Assembly (NCBI RefSeq): GCF_000959365.1
Contig: NZ_CP009556.1
Coordinates: 186,001-250,000, forward strand
Length of the DNA: 64,000 nt
Direction of reading: 5' to 3'
Origin: Burkholderia oklahomensis C6786
GTDB taxonomy: Bacteria; Pseudomonadota; Gammaproteobacteria; Burkholderiales; Burkholderiaceae
Shown: in pieces, positions 31,040 to 42,764 of the stretch
Position numbering within the stretch: position 1 is the first letter of the stretch
Layout of the letters: every line of letters starts with the position of its first letter
Notes under the pieces: generated by a model
What the model was told of the DNA's origin: nothing
Databases searched by the model: none
Seen by the model: the letters and a program-made list of their open reading frames with translations, nothing else
Position numbers and translations under genes: made by a program

Positions 31040-32033
31040 TTCGTTCAACGTGATCGAGGTCGTGAAGCCGGGTCTCGCGACGTCGGTGCAGGACGCCGGC
31101 CGACAGGGCTACTACCACGTCGGCATTCCGCCGTCCGGCGCGCTCGATCAATTCTCGCTGCGCGCGGCGAACCTGCTCGTCGGCAACGACGAAGACGCCG
31201 CAGTGCTCGAATGCACGCTGCTCGGCCCGCAGCTGCGGTTTCATCGCGACGCGCTGATCGCGGTGACGGGCGCCGAGATGGCGCCGCGAATCGACGGCGC
31301 CGCGCAGCCGTGCAACGTCGCGCTGCGCATCCGCGCGGGCAGCACGCTGACGTTCGACTACGTGAAGCAGGGCGCGCGCGCGTATCTCGCGGTCGCGGGC
31401 GGCGTCGACGTGCCGGTCGTGCTCGGCAGCCGCTCGACGTACACGCTCGGCGCGATCGGCGGACACGAAGGGCGGCGTCTGCAAAAAGGCGACACGCTGC
31501 CGATCGGCGCAGCGAAGCGCGCCGGCCGCGAAGGCGCGACGCTGTCCGACACGCTGCGCGCGCCGCTCGCGCGCGAAGTCGAATTGCGCGTGCTGCCGGG
31601 CCTCTACCACCACCGGCTGACCGACGAATCGGCGCGCACGTTCTTCGAGGACACGTGGGTCGTCGCGCCGGAGGCGGACCGCATCGGCTATCGCTACCGG
31701 CAAGGCCGCGCGCTGCGCTTTCGCGAGCGCGAGCAGCCGTTCGGCGCGGGCGCCGATCCGTCGAACATCGTCGACGCGTGCTATCCGATCGGCTCGATCC
31801 AGGTGCCGGCCGGCCTCGAGCCGATCATCCTGCATCGCGACGCGGTGTCGGGCGGCGGCTACGCGACGATCGGCACGGTCATCAGCGCCGACATGGATCT
31901 GATCGGCCAGATGCAGCCGAACCATCAGGCGCGCTTCGTCGCGGTGACGATGGCCGATGCGCTCGCCGCCCGGCGAGACGCGCAGCGCCGGCTCGCGCGT
32001 CTGCGCGACGCGTTGTGGCCGCACGGCGGCTGA
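31029..32033 (+). CDS. pxpC: 5-oxoprolinase subunit C (KipA/AHS2 family)
   Basis: This 334-residue AHS2 protein has NVIEVVKPGLATSVQDAGRQ, YYHVGIPPSGALDQFSLRAA, LECTLLGPQLRFHRDALIAV, GSRSTYTLGAIGGHEGRRLQ and a C-terminal region YPIGSIQVPAGLEPIILHRD, AVSGGGYATIGTVISADMDL. It pairs with PxpB. The ATG at 31029 lies inside the end of pxpB (11-bp overlap), the usual coupling for this pair. In this operon the AHS1/AHS2 pair sits beside a biotin carrier and carboxylase, as in urea carboxylase where all are fused. A split carboxylase is therefore possible in addition to, or instead of, the ATP-hydrolysing 5-oxoprolinase. Confidence 0.92.
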   Translation: MPTDSFNVIEVVKPGLATSVQDAGRQGYYHVGIPPSGALDQFSLRAANLLVGNDEDAAVLECTLLGPQLRFHRDALIAVTGAEMAPRIDGAAQPCNVALRIRAGSTLTFDYVKQGARAYLAVAGGVDVPVVLGSRSTYTLGAIGGHEGRRLQKGDTLPIGAAKRAGREGATLSDTLRAPLAREVELRVLPGLYHHRLTDESARTFFEDTWVVAPEADRIGYRYRQGRALRFREREQPFGAGADPSNIVDACYPIGSIQVPAGLEPIILHRDAVSGGGYATIGTVISADMDLIGQMQPNHQARFVAVTMADALAARRDAQRRLARLRDALWPHGG

Positions 32034-32218
32034 CGGCCGCCGCTCCGCTTTTTCCCGTCGATATCGATAACGAATCGCGCGGCGCATCGCGCCGCGTGCG
32101 AGGGCCTGCGTCCTTTGTTTGGGATGCCTTGACGTTGTGACGCGTGCGCCGCGTCGCCGCCGCACGTCGCGGCGGGCGCGGCGCATTTCCCGAATGCAAG
32201 TGCCAACGGAGCAGGATC

Positions 32219-33574
32219 ATGGCCAATACCACTCAGGCAGCCGCCGAAGGCGAGCTGGATCTTTCGACGGTCGCGATACCGGACGGCGCGCGAATGCCGG
32301 CATTTCCGCTGACGATGGCGTGGTGGGCGGTATGCAGCGCGGTGTTCTACATCGTCGTCGGCGCGACGCTCGCGCTCGACTACGGCGCGCGCAACGCGCT
32401 GATCGGGATGGTGTTGTCGGTCGTCTCATACGGCTTGATCAACGCGGTGATGAGCCGCTATGCGATTCGCACCGGCCTGTCGGTCGCGTTGTTCTCGCGC
32501 GTGCTGTTCGGCAGCGCGGGCGCCGCGCTCGCGACGCTGATCTTTTTCGCGACCGCGATCTACTACGCGGTGTTCGAAGGCTCGGTGATCGCGGTCGCCG
32601 CGCACAGCCTGATGCCGGCGCTCGACTACAAATGGGCGGCGCTGATCGTCGTCTGCTACAGCGTGCCGCTGATCTTCGGCAGCGTGCAGCACTGGCTCGA
32701 CAAGTTCAACGGCGTGCTGCTGCCGTTCTATCTGTTCGGACTGCTCGCGGCCGTCGTGCTCGCGACGCACCGCTACGGCTACAACGCCGCGTGGCTCGAT
32801 TTCGGCCCCAAGGGCAGCGTGCCCGCCGACGGCTGGTGGAATTGCTTCGTCTATTACATGGGCGTGTGGGTGCTGATGATGTTCACGTTCGACTACGCGC
32901 GCTTCGGCCGCCGGGAGGACGCGGCCTACCACGGCCGCTGGAACTTCGGGATGCCGTTCTATCTCGTCACGTTCGTCGTCAACGGCGCGGCCGGCATCTA
33001 TCTCGTCAGCACGATTCCGGGGCTCGGCACGCTGTCCGAAGTATCGGTCGTCACCGCGCTGCTCAAGCTGATGGGCGTCTGGGGGCTGCTGTTCGTCTGG
33101 GTCACGCAATCGCGGATCAACACCGCGAACTACTATCTCGCAACCGTCAACATGCAGGCGTTCTTCCAGAAAGTCGCCGGGCTGCGCGCGCCGAAATACG
33201 TGTGGGCGCTCGTCGTCGGCGCGGTCGTCTACGCGCTGATGATGGCCGACATCTTCTCGAAGCTGCTGCAGGCGCTCGCCTGGCAAGGCGTGTTCATCGT
33301 CGCGTGGGTCGGCGTCGCGCTCGCGCACATCCGGTCGACGCGCTACGAAGAACTGCTCGGCGGCGACATCGAATGCCGCGACACGCACGTGCCCGCGTTC
33401 AATCCCGGCGGGCTGACCGCGTGGTTCGCCGGCGTGTTCGTCGGGATGATGCTGACGACGGCGTCGGGCTTCGTGCAAACGCTGTCCGCGCCGGCGACGT
33501 TCGCCGTCTCGTGGATCGTCTATCGCGGCATGCTTGCGTCGGCGAAACGGGCGTGGTTCGTGCGGGAGATGTGA
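32219..33574 (+). CDS. NCS1-family permease (purine/pyrimidine/hydantoin-type transporter)
   Basis: The 451-residue membrane protein has about 12 hydrophobic segments. It begins with a soluble tail (ELDLSTVAIPDGARMPAFPL) and the helix MAWWAVCSAVFYIVVGATLA. Later landmarks are VLFGSAGAALATLIFFATAI, MFTFDYARFGRREDAAYHG (NCS1 loop with D-YARF) and VTQSRINTANYYLATVNMQA. NCS1 carriers bring in nucleobases, allantoin, hydantoins and related cyclic amides with H+ or Na+. GGAG lies about 8 nt before the ATG. It is 185 bp after pxpC, on the same strand, and most likely imports the substrate of that pathway. The exact substrate cannot be read. Confidence 0.87.
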   Translation: MANTTQAAAEGELDLSTVAIPDGARMPAFPLTMAWWAVCSAVFYIVVGATLALDYGARNALIGMVLSVVSYGLINAVMSRYAIRTGLSVALFSRVLFGSAGAALATLIFFATAIYYAVFEGSVIAVAAHSLMPALDYKWAALIVVCYSVPLIFGSVQHWLDKFNGVLLPFYLFGLLAAVVLATHRYGYNAAWLDFGPKGSVPADGWWNCFVYYMGVWVLMMFTFDYARFGRREDAAYHGRWNFGMPFYLVTFVVNGAAGIYLVSTIPGLGTLSEVSVVTALLKLMGVWGLLFVWVTQSRINTANYYLATVNMQAFFQKVAGLRAPKYVWALVVGAVVYALMMADIFSKLLQALAWQGVFIVAWVGVALAHIRSTRYEELLGGDIECRDTHVPAFNPGGLTAWFAGVFVGMMLTTASGFVQTLSAPATFAVSWIVYRGMLASAKRAWFVREM

Positions 33575-33893
33575 CGCTGCGCCTAGCGGCGCCGGCGCGG
33601 CCAGGCCGCGCCTAAAACGAGATGCCGCCGCCTTTCATGTCTGAACATTGAATGCTCGAATTCAGATCTCGATCAGAAAACCGTTCACCGGGATACGTAA
33701 AATAAGCACCGAAACGATATTGATCGTCGTTGCGTGGGCCGTTCGCATTCATTGCGCGAGCGGAAAAACGCCGGAACTTCGGCATCGAAAATGCGAACCA
33801 AGTAGATAAAAGAACTCGACGCTTGCGACCCACGATACCGACTCGCGCCGAACCGATGTCTCACTGGTTGGAACGACCCGGGGCACTGCTTTG
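33575..33893. other. Relatively AT-rich intergenic patch
   Basis: About 320 bp between the permease and the L,D-transpeptidase. The part from about 33640 to 33830 is clearly less GC-rich than the rest of the window. A 73-codon minus-strand frame (33612-33833) covers part of it but has no recognisable features and no good start context. It probably holds the transpeptidase promoter. Confidence 0.45.
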
Positions 33894-35042
33894 ATGAATC
33901 AGCCTGGCGACACACGGCAACGCTCGTTTGAACGTGTGCGTACGCTTTGCGCGATCGTATGCGTCGCGCTCGCGGGCATCGCGGCGTCCGTCATGCAACC
34001 CGCCGGGGCCGCGCAATCGGCCCATGGCGCATCCGCCGCGTCTTCTTCGTCTTTATCCTCTCCTTCATCGACGCCTCACGCTCGTGCGAGCGCATCAAGG
34101 GCATCCGAATCGTCCGGCGCATCGGCTGCGTCGGCTGCGTCGAACGCGTCGGCCACATCCGAAACGCCCGCCGCATCCGCGCCCGCGCAAGGATCGGGCG
34201 CGCAGTCCGCACAGCCTCGAACGCTCACCGTCCCACCCGTGCCGCCGCTGTCCGAAGCCGAGTCCGTGGACGTGACGCGCCGCGCGCTCGCGCTGCGCAC
34301 CGCGTTCGCGCAGGAAGTCACGCGACGCCTGAAAGTGCCGCTCGCCGAGCAGCGCGCGTATGGCGAGCGCCTGCAGCAAACGCTCGACGCGAACGGTTTG
34401 GGCGAACTGGCTCGTGAATATGTCGTGCTCGTCGATCGCGCCCGGAACGTGCAGGCAGCGTTCATCTACTTCCGCACGACGCGGAACAACGCATGGCAGA
34501 TGATCGGCGCGTCGCCCGTCGCAACCGGGCTGCCCGGCCAGTACGACCATTTCGTGACGCCGCTCGGCGTGTTCGAGCACACGCCGTCGAACATGGATTT
34601 CCGCGCGGAAGGCACGATGAACGACAACGGCATTCGCGGCTACGGCCAGCACGACATGCGCATCTACGATTTCGGCTGGGCGGACGCGGAGCGCGGCTGG
34701 GGCAAGGACGGCGTGTCGCAGATGCGCTTCCAGATGCATGCGACGGACCCGGAATTTCTCGAGCCGCTGCTCGGCATTCGCCACTCGAAGGGATGCGTGC
34801 GGATTCCGGCGTCGCTGAATGTCTTCGTCGATCAGCACGGCATCCTCGACGCCGAGTACGAAGCGCGCGCCGCCGGCGGCGAAGCGCCGTGGGTGCTGCG
34901 CGCGCATCGGCAAATCACGCCTTGGGCGGGCCGCTATCTCGTCGTCGTCGATTCGGCGCGCAAGACGCGTCCCGCATGGTCGCCCGCGCCGGGCAGGAAG
35001 GCGCATGCGAAAGTGCCGAAGGGCGGCGACACCGCGGATTGA
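33894..35042 (+). CDS. L,D-transpeptidase (YkuD) family protein, exported
   Basis: This protein of about 382 residues has an N-terminal signal/anchor (CAIVCVALAGIAASVMQPAG), then an unusually long Ser/Ala-rich low-complexity linker (about residues 40-105). A helical region follows, then a YkuD catalytic domain (about 190-320). The active-site motif is GIRHSKGCVRIPAS, with His, Gly and the nucleophile Cys, and upstream HFVTPLGVFEHTPSN is also typical. Such enzymes cross-link peptidoglycan or attach proteins to it in the periplasm. The N-terminal region is not a recognised binding domain. It is alone, between the permease and the siderophore transporters. ATG at 33894 is preferred over a TTG 3 nt upstream. 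Confidence 0.88.
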   Translation: MNQPGDTRQRSFERVRTLCAIVCVALAGIAASVMQPAGAAQSAHGASAASSSSLSSPSSTPHARASASRASESSGASAASAASNASATSETPAASAPAQGSGAQSAQPRTLTVPPVPPLSEAESVDVTRRALALRTAFAQEVTRRLKVPLAEQRAYGERLQQTLDANGLGELAREYVVLVDRARNVQAAFIYFRTTRNNAWQMIGASPVATGLPGQYDHFVTPLGVFEHTPSNMDFRAEGTMNDNGIRGYGQHDMRIYDFGWADAERGWGKDGVSQMRFQMHATDPEFLEPLLGIRHSKGCVRIPASLNVFVDQHGILDAEYEARAAGGEAPWVLRAHRQITPWAGRYLVVVDSARKTRPAWSPAPGRKAHAKVPKGGDTAD

Positions 35043-35171
35043 CGCGGCCACTCGCGGCCGGGCACGAGCACGGGCACGCGCGCCGTCACGCCGAATCGCA
35101 GCAATCGGATCACACGCGATTTCGCCCGAACGAGCGAAGCCGCGTGCATGTCAATCGCCCCCTTGTCTTTG

Positions 35172-37018
35172 TCAGCGGCTTGGCGCCACCGCGCCATCCG
35201 TCGTCGCCGGCGACGGTGCGCGACAATCGCCCGGCCCGGCGCCGAACCCGTCGAACGCCGCCTTCGCGCGATACTGCGCCTCCCACATGGCCCGATAGCG
35301 ACCATCGACCGCGATCAGCTCGTCGTGCCGCCCCTGCTGCACGAGCCGCCCGCCGTCGATCACGAGAATCCGGTCCGCGCCGACGACCGTCGACAGGCGA
35401 TGCGCGATCACGACGACAGTCTTGTCCCGCACGAGCGCATCGATCGCACGCTGCACCGCCAGTTCGCTTTCGACGTCGAGCGCCGCGGTCGGCTCGTCGA
35501 GAATCACAATCGGCGCGTCCTTCAGCAATGCGCGCGCGATCGAGATGCGCTGGCGTTCGCCGCCCGACAGCCTGCCGCCGATCTCGCCGAGCCGCGTCTG
35601 CCAGCGCTGCGGCAGGCGTTCGATGAATTCGTGGCACTGCGCGGCGCGGGCCGCGGCTTCGACTTCCTCGTCGGTCGCATCCGGTCGCGCCATGCGGATG
35701 TTCGCGAGCACCGTGTCGTCGAACAGATAGACGTCCTGAAACACGACTGAAATCAGCGCATTCAGCGCCGTTTCCGGAATCTGCCGGATGTCGACGCCGC
35801 CGATCTCGATCGAGCCGCGCTGCGGATCGGCATGACGCAGCAGCAAGCGCGCGATCGTCGACTTGCCTGAACCCGACGGACCGACGAGCGCGGTCATCCC
35901 GTTCGCCGGCAGCGTTGCGCTGAAACCGCCGAGCGCGTCGCCCGTCGCGCGCGCGTAACGGAACGACACGTCGTCGAAACGCAGCTCGAAGCGGGTCGGC
36001 ACGCACGGCGGCTGCCGCGACGGCAACGGCTCGATCGCGAGCAACGCTTCGATGCGTTCCAGCGCGGCTTCGATCATCTCGACGACCGCCGTATAGCCGA
36101 TCAACGTCGCCATCGGCTCTGAGAAACGCACGACGATCACCATCACGGCCGCGACGACCGACAGTTCGAGCGTGCCCATCACCACCCACGTGACGGCCGC
36201 CGCGACGACGAGTTGCAGGCCGAGCTCGACGACGCTCGCGACGATGAGATTCGGCTTCGCGCTCCTGCGATGCGCGGCCGTCTGCATATCGAGCAGTTTC
36301 GCGCAGCCGTCGGCGAGCGTCGACGCTTTCGCCGCGTCGCTGCATGCCGCGCGCAGCACCGGCAGCCCTTGCGTGAATTCGACGATGTCGGCGCTCAATC
36401 GACTGTGCGCGTCCGCGAGCGCGCGCATCCCACGCCCGAGCGCCGGCCGGCGCCAGCGGTAAAGCGGCACGATCGCGGGGAACACGAGCAGCAGGATCAG
36501 GCCCACGCGCCAGTCGACGAACAGCGTGGCGAGCGCGACGACGCAAGGCGTAACGGTCGCGAGCGCGATCATATTGACGATCGCGAGCGTGTAGTTGAGA
36601 TTCTCGTCGACGTTGCCGAGCAGCAGCGCGTTCATCTCGCCCGAGCGCTTGTCCTGCAGCAGGCCGAGCGGCATGCGGCGCAGTTGCTCGCCGAGCCGCA
36701 TGCGCAGCGCGTGCGTCGTGTATGCCATTCGCCCGTTGTATTCGAAGCCTTGCGCGCGCCAGCGCGCGCACGTCGCGAACGCCGCGATCAGCGTCATCGC
36801 GATCAGCCAGCCGAGCGCCGACGCGGTCGACCGCTTGTCGACGATCGCGGCGATCAGCGGAAACAGGCAGGCAAGCGCGAGTCCCTGCGCGGCTGCGGCG
36901 ATGCACAGGCCGACGATGCTCGCGCGCAGCGCGCCCGCATTCGGACCCGCGACGCTCGTCAGTCGTCGATACGTCAGGCGCCACGATGCAGGGCGCCGGG
37001 ATTCGGTCGATTCGTGTT

Positions 37019-37022
<4 letters not shown>
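35172..37022 (-). CDS. ybtQ: YbtQ-like ABC transporter (permease-ATPase fusion)
   Basis: The 616-residue half-transporter has six predicted membrane helices in an exporter-type permease (about residues 30-330), then a nucleotide-binding domain with Walker A GPSGSGKSTIARLLL, signature LSGGERQRISIARALL, Walker B PIVILDEPTAAL and the H-loop VVVIAHRLSTV. In Yersinia the YbtP/YbtQ pair has an exporter fold yet imports ferric yersiniabactin or its iron across the inner membrane. By position and pairing this is that second subunit. Its ATG overlaps the stop of the preceding ABC gene by 4 bp, so the two are translated together and probably heterodimerise. Confidence 0.87.
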
Positions 37023-38953
<1,931 letters not shown>

Positions 38954-39266
38954 GGCGATTCCTCGTGAGCCCGGCAGCGGGCGGAGCTAAATGAGATCGA
39001 AACGGCGCGCCCACGTTCGCGCGCGACGATTTGCAACGGCATGCGACGACGCACGGCGATAGGCGCCGTGCCGCACGATGACGAACACCGACGCACGGCG
39101 ATGCGCGACGGCACGCGATGACCGCGCGTCAACGCACGGCACGCCACGACAACACGCGCGACGCACACGGCCTGCGTCGACGAAACGCGCCACGCACGGC
39201 ACGCGGCCGCGCTCATCGCGCGCGACGCGGCGAGCCATACGGCCGGCCGCGTCGCGTCGCACACGG
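38954..39266. other. Receptor-transporter gap with hairpin and repetitive CGCACGGC words
   Basis: 313 bp without a gene between the ybtP-like start and the end of the receptor gene. GCACGGCG-ATAGG-CGCCGTGC at 39051-39071 is a perfect 8-bp stem. The stretch 39070-39240 repeats GCACGGCA/CGCACGG-type words many times. No T-tract follows the stem, so whether it attenuates transcription from receptor into transporters is open. Confidence 0.5.
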
Positions 39267-41444
39267 TCAGTAATCGAACGCAACCGTCACGCCGACCGTG
39301 CGTCCGAGTCCGACCTGCGCGAGATTGCCTGTCGGCGCACGGAACGCATACGCGCGGTAGTCGCGGTTCGTCAGGTTCTGCGCATAGAGCGTGAACTCGA
39401 CGTCGCGGCGCGGACGCCAGCCGAGCGACGCGTCGACCAGCGCATAACCGCCCTGGCGCAACTTGTTCGCGACGTCGAAGTACTGTGCGCCGAGCCAGCG
39501 CACCGCGACACGCGGCCGGACCGTGCCGACCAGCGTCGGCACTTCACCGCCGACGTTCAGCGTGAAGCCATAGCGCGGCGCGAACGGCACGTCGTTACCG
39601 GCGCACGTGGCGCAGCCGAACGGATCGGCATAGCTGCGGAACGTCGCGTGATTGACGAAGCCGTCGAGCCCCGCCGTCCAGCCGCGCGCGATGCCCCATT
39701 CGACGCCGAGCTCGACGCCCGTCGAGCGCGTGTCGCCAACGTTGCGCAGCGACTGATAACCGAGCGGATCGCTGCCGTAGAGCTGGGCGTTGCGGATGTC
39801 GATCCGATAGAGCGCGACGCTGCCGCGCAGCGACCGCCCTGTGTAGCGCGCGCCGAGCTCGTAGCTGACCGCGCGCTCCGGACCGTAGCCTTGCGCATCC
39901 GCGAGACTAGACGGCGCGAGATTGAAGCCGCCCGGCTTATAGCCTTGCGACACGTTCGCATAGACGCGCCACGCCGGATCGATCTGATAGCCGGCGGACA
40001 CCTTTCCGAGAATCCGGTTGCCGGCCGCGCCGTTCACGCCGGCGAAAGGCACGTACGTCGACGCGGACGCCATCGCGGTGCCGGCGAACTGCGTCCACGC
40101 CTGATCGCGCGACGCCCGCAGGCCGGCCGACAGATCGAGCGCGTCCGTCACGTGCCAGGTGACATCGCCGTACGCGGCGAGCGACTTGCTCTCGTTGCTC
40201 GACGCGGTTGTCGACAGATTGACGACCGACGGAATCACCATGTCGTTGACGTACGTGCGCGACTGATGCACGTCGTGCCGATAGAGGCCGAACACCGCGT
40301 CCCAGCGCCGGCCGGGCGCGTGCGTCGCGAGCCGCAGTTCCTGGACGTTCTGCCGCCAGTCCTCCGGCTGCTGCGTGAAATACTGGAGAAACGGGAAGCG
40401 CCGCTCGATGTCGACCGTCTGCCAGGCGGAAATCGCGGACAGACGCCACTGGCCGAAATCGTAGCGCCCGGACAGCGCATAGCTGTTCCCGCAGCGGCGC
40501 ATGTACGATTCCGCATATTGCGCAGGCAGCCGCGGATCGATGTTCGCGGCGCGGCTGCCGATGTCGTCGAAGGGCACATAGATGTCCTGCGTCGCCTTCG
40601 CGCAATCGCGCCCGACCGACACGTTCACTTCCCACGGTGCGCCGGAGGGCGCGAGGCGCAGCTTCGCGCTGCCGGCGAACGAGCGCGATCCGCCCTGATG
40701 ATTCGCACCGCTGACCGGATTGCGCAAATCGCCGGGCGCATCGACGTGCGCGAGCGACACCGCGCCGTACAGCAAGTCCTTGACGAGCGGCCCCGCAACC
40801 TCCGCCTGCTCGACGTTGCCGCCGCGGCTCGAGACACCCGCCCGCAGATGCACGCGCGGCGTGTTGTCGGGCGGCAGCGTGACGATGTTCAGCACGCCGC
40901 CTTCCGCGCTCTTGCCGTACAGCGTGCCTTGCGGCCCCTTGAGCAACTCGACGCGATCGACGCTGAGGAGCGTCTGCGACGAAAACGTCGGCAATTGCGG
41001 CACGCCGTCGACATACACGGTCAACGCCGGGTTGTAGAAATCCTGCGCAGACGAGATGCCGCGCAGGCCGATCATCGGAAACAGCATCGAGCCGCCGCTC
41101 GTGATCTGCACGCCGGGCAGCACGCGCGCGAGATCGAATGTGTTCGCGACCTGCGCGTCGTCGAGCGCCGGCTGTTCGACGACGACCGCCGCGCCGTTGA
41201 GCGTCGCGAGCGACTGATCGCGTTTGCTCGCGGTGATGGTCACGGCGGACAGCTCACCGGCCGCCGTCACGCCGGACGCCGCGCCGGCCCCGCCGGCCGG
41301 ACCGCTGTCCGACTGCTTCGCCGACGGCGTGCCGGCAGTGCTTGCATGAGCGACGCCCGACAAAGGAATGAGAGAAATCGCGACTGCCATCGCAAAGGCG
41401 TTCGACGCCGGGAGCCTGCCCCGCCAGGCTCGCTGATACCGCAT
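39267..41444 (-). CDS. fyuA: TonB-dependent siderophore receptor, FyuA/Psn-like
   Basis: The 725-residue outer-membrane receptor has a signal peptide ending VAHA (after AMAVAISLIPLSGVAHA) and a TonB-box-like ELSAVTITASKRDQS. A plug domain follows (VLPGVQITSGGSMLFPMIGL, VYVDGVPQLPTFSSQTLLSV, ELLKGPQGTLYGKSAEGGVL), then a 22-strand-type barrel ending in aromatic VAFDY. Length and segments such as YKPGGFNLAPSSLADAQ fit the FyuA branch. It takes up the ferric siderophore. The ATG at 41444 is chosen because AAGGAG lies 8 nt upstream and it gives a proper signal peptide. Its promoter region, shared with the divergent AraC gene, has a Fur box and a paired operator. Confidence 0.9.
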   Translation of the reverse strand: MRYQRAWRGRLPASNAFAMAVAISLIPLSGVAHASTAGTPSAKQSDSGPAGGAGAASGVTAAGELSAVTITASKRDQSLATLNGAAVVVEQPALDDAQVANTFDLARVLPGVQITSGGSMLFPMIGLRGISSAQDFYNPALTVYVDGVPQLPTFSSQTLLSVDRVELLKGPQGTLYGKSAEGGVLNIVTLPPDNTPRVHLRAGVSSRGGNVEQAEVAGPLVKDLLYGAVSLAHVDAPGDLRNPVSGANHQGGSRSFAGSAKLRLAPSGAPWEVNVSVGRDCAKATQDIYVPFDDIGSRAANIDPRLPAQYAESYMRRCGNSYALSGRYDFGQWRLSAISAWQTVDIERRFPFLQYFTQQPEDWRQNVQELRLATHAPGRRWDAVFGLYRHDVHQSRTYVNDMVIPSVVNLSTTASSNESKSLAAYGDVTWHVTDALDLSAGLRASRDQAWTQFAGTAMASASTYVPFAGVNGAAGNRILGKVSAGYQIDPAWRVYANVSQGYKPGGFNLAPSSLADAQGYGPERAVSYELGARYTGRSLRGSVALYRIDIRNAQLYGSDPLGYQSLRNVGDTRSTGVELGVEWGIARGWTAGLDGFVNHATFRSYADPFGCATCAGNDVPFAPRYGFTLNVGGEVPTLVGTVRPRVAVRWLGAQYFDVANKLRQGGYALVDASLGWRPRRDVEFTLYAQNLTNRDYRAYAFRAPTGNLAQVGLGRTVGVTVAFDY

Positions 41445-41640
41445 GAAACACACTCCTTGTTGATCTCGAAGGACGGCCGGACTCATCGTGCGATCGTGCG
41501 TCACGTGGAATCCTGTCTCGCCGTGGGCGCGCGCCATGGCGAGACGAGACCGTCACGCGCCCGAAGGGCGAGAGAAGCCGCCGAGGCAGACTGACTCTCC
41601 AAAACGAGCAGATTGTCTCGACGGCGGCGACTGGAATTGC

Positions 41641-41659
41641 AATAATGATAACAATTCTC
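41641..41659. promoter_or_regulatory. Fur box in fyuA/ybtA intergenic region
   Basis: AATAATGATAACAATTCTC matches the 19-bp Fur consensus GATAATGATAATCATTATC at 15 positions. It lies about 70 bp before the AraC gene and about 200 bp before the receptor gene, so it could repress both under iron sufficiency. Confidence 0.8.
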
Positions 41660-41670
41660 ATTTACATTTC

Positions 41671-41707
41671 CACCCCGATCGGGTCGACTTCTACCCCAAT
41701 CGGTATG
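41671..41707 (-). promoter_or_regulatory. Bipartite operator, probable YbtA-type site for the receptor/transporter operon
   Basis: Read on the minus strand: ATACCGAT, 14 nt, then ACCCGATCGGGG, followed about 18 bp later by the Fur box and then the receptor gene. The same two blocks with identical spacing occur upstream of the biosynthesis operon. AraC proteins bind such paired half-sites about two helix turns apart. Confidence 0.65.
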
Positions 41708-41727
41708 TCGTGCGGAGACGATCACCG

Positions 41728-42687
41728 ATGCCTTCTTCCAGTTCTACGCTTGCGAAACCCGAAGTCGCGATATCGACGCTGCTCGCCGATCCGACGCCGC
41801 CCGCCGAATCCGCGCCCGATTGCCGGCTGCTCAGAGTCGCGCTGCAAGACGGCATCGACGTGCTCGTCTGGCAGGGCGCGCTGCGGCAGCCGATCTCGAT
41901 GAACGTCCGCGACGATTGGGGCCGCGTTCATTTTTGCTGCGCGCTGCAGGGGCGCTCGCGCTTCTCGATCGACGCCGGCAGCCGCGAAACCGAGCACGTG
42001 CTGTCGGCGGGCACGGGATGCATCAGCTACACGCCGGATTGTAGCGGCCGCGCAACGCATTCGGGCCAGATCGAAAGCGTGACCGTGTCGATCCGGCCGG
42101 ATCTCGTGCGCGAGCTCGCACCCAACCTGGACGCGGCGCTCGAACGCAAGCTCGATTCGGCGCGCTGCTGCGCGCCGTGCCGGTGTGACGCGGAAATGCG
42201 CGCGACCGCGCAATCGTTGAGCCATGCGCTGCAGGACAGGCATCGGTACGCGCACGGCCGCGCGGGCCGCCCGTCGATGTGGCTGCTCGGACAGAGCCTC
42301 GCGCTCGCGAGCCTCGTGATCGAGGCGCATGGCGACGCCGCGCCGCATGCATGGCCGCTACCGGCGGCGGAGCGGCAGAAGCTGCTGCGCGCGCGGGATC
42401 TTCTGCTCGCGGATCTGAGCCGCGCGCCAACGATCGCGATGCTCGCGAAGGAAACGGGGCTCAGCGTGCTCAAGCTCAAGCGCGGGTTCCGGCAACTGTT
42501 CGATCACAGCGTCTACGGGCTCTTCCAGCAAGAGCGAATGCACGAAGCGCGCCGCCGGCTGTCGAGCGCCGACATGCCGGTGATGACCGTCGCGGCCGAT
42601 ATGGGCTACGCGAACGCGAGCCACTTCACGGCGGCGTTCCAGAAGCAGTTCGGCGTCAATCCCTCGGCGTTCAAGCAGCGTCGCTGA
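41728..42687 (+). CDS. ybtA: AraC-family activator, YbtA-like
   Basis: The 319-residue protein has an N-terminal ligand-sensing region (about 1-215, with WQGALRQPISMNVRDDWGRV and HFCCALQGRSRFSIDAGSRE) and a C-terminal pair of helix-turn-helices (ARDLLLADLSRAPTIAMLAK, ETGLSVLKLKRGFRQLFDHS, then MTVAADMGYANASHFTAAFQ and FGVNPSAFKQRR). Length and layout equal YbtA/PchR-type regulators that use the ferric siderophore as co-inducer. It is divergent from the receptor gene and upstream of the synthetase genes. It presumably activates both through the paired operators found on each side. Start ATG 41728 matches the family length; a longer in-frame extension is not needed. Confidence 0.9.
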   Translation: MPSSSSTLAKPEVAISTLLADPTPPAESAPDCRLLRVALQDGIDVLVWQGALRQPISMNVRDDWGRVHFCCALQGRSRFSIDAGSRETEHVLSAGTGCISYTPDCSGRATHSGQIESVTVSIRPDLVRELAPNLDAALERKLDSARCCAPCRCDAEMRATAQSLSHALQDRHRYAHGRAGRPSMWLLGQSLALASLVIEAHGDAAPHAWPLPAAERQKLLRARDLLLADLSRAPTIAMLAKETGLSVLKLKRGFRQLFDHSVYGLFQQERMHEARRRLSSADMPVMTVAADMGYANASHFTAAFQKQFGVNPSAFKQRR

Positions 42688-42764
42688 CGATCGGTTCGGC
42701 GGCGTTCGGGCTTTTCACGACGCAGGCTTTCGCGACGTTCTCTTTCGCCACCCTTGCCCGCCTT

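Noticed and set aside
33612..33833. 73-codon minus-strand small protein
   Set aside because: No start context or homology clue, and it sits in an intergenic patch. Not listed as a gene.
39051..39071. Rho-independent terminator after the receptor gene
   Set aside because: A perfect stem exists, but no T-tract follows on either strand. It is mentioned only in the intergenic entry.
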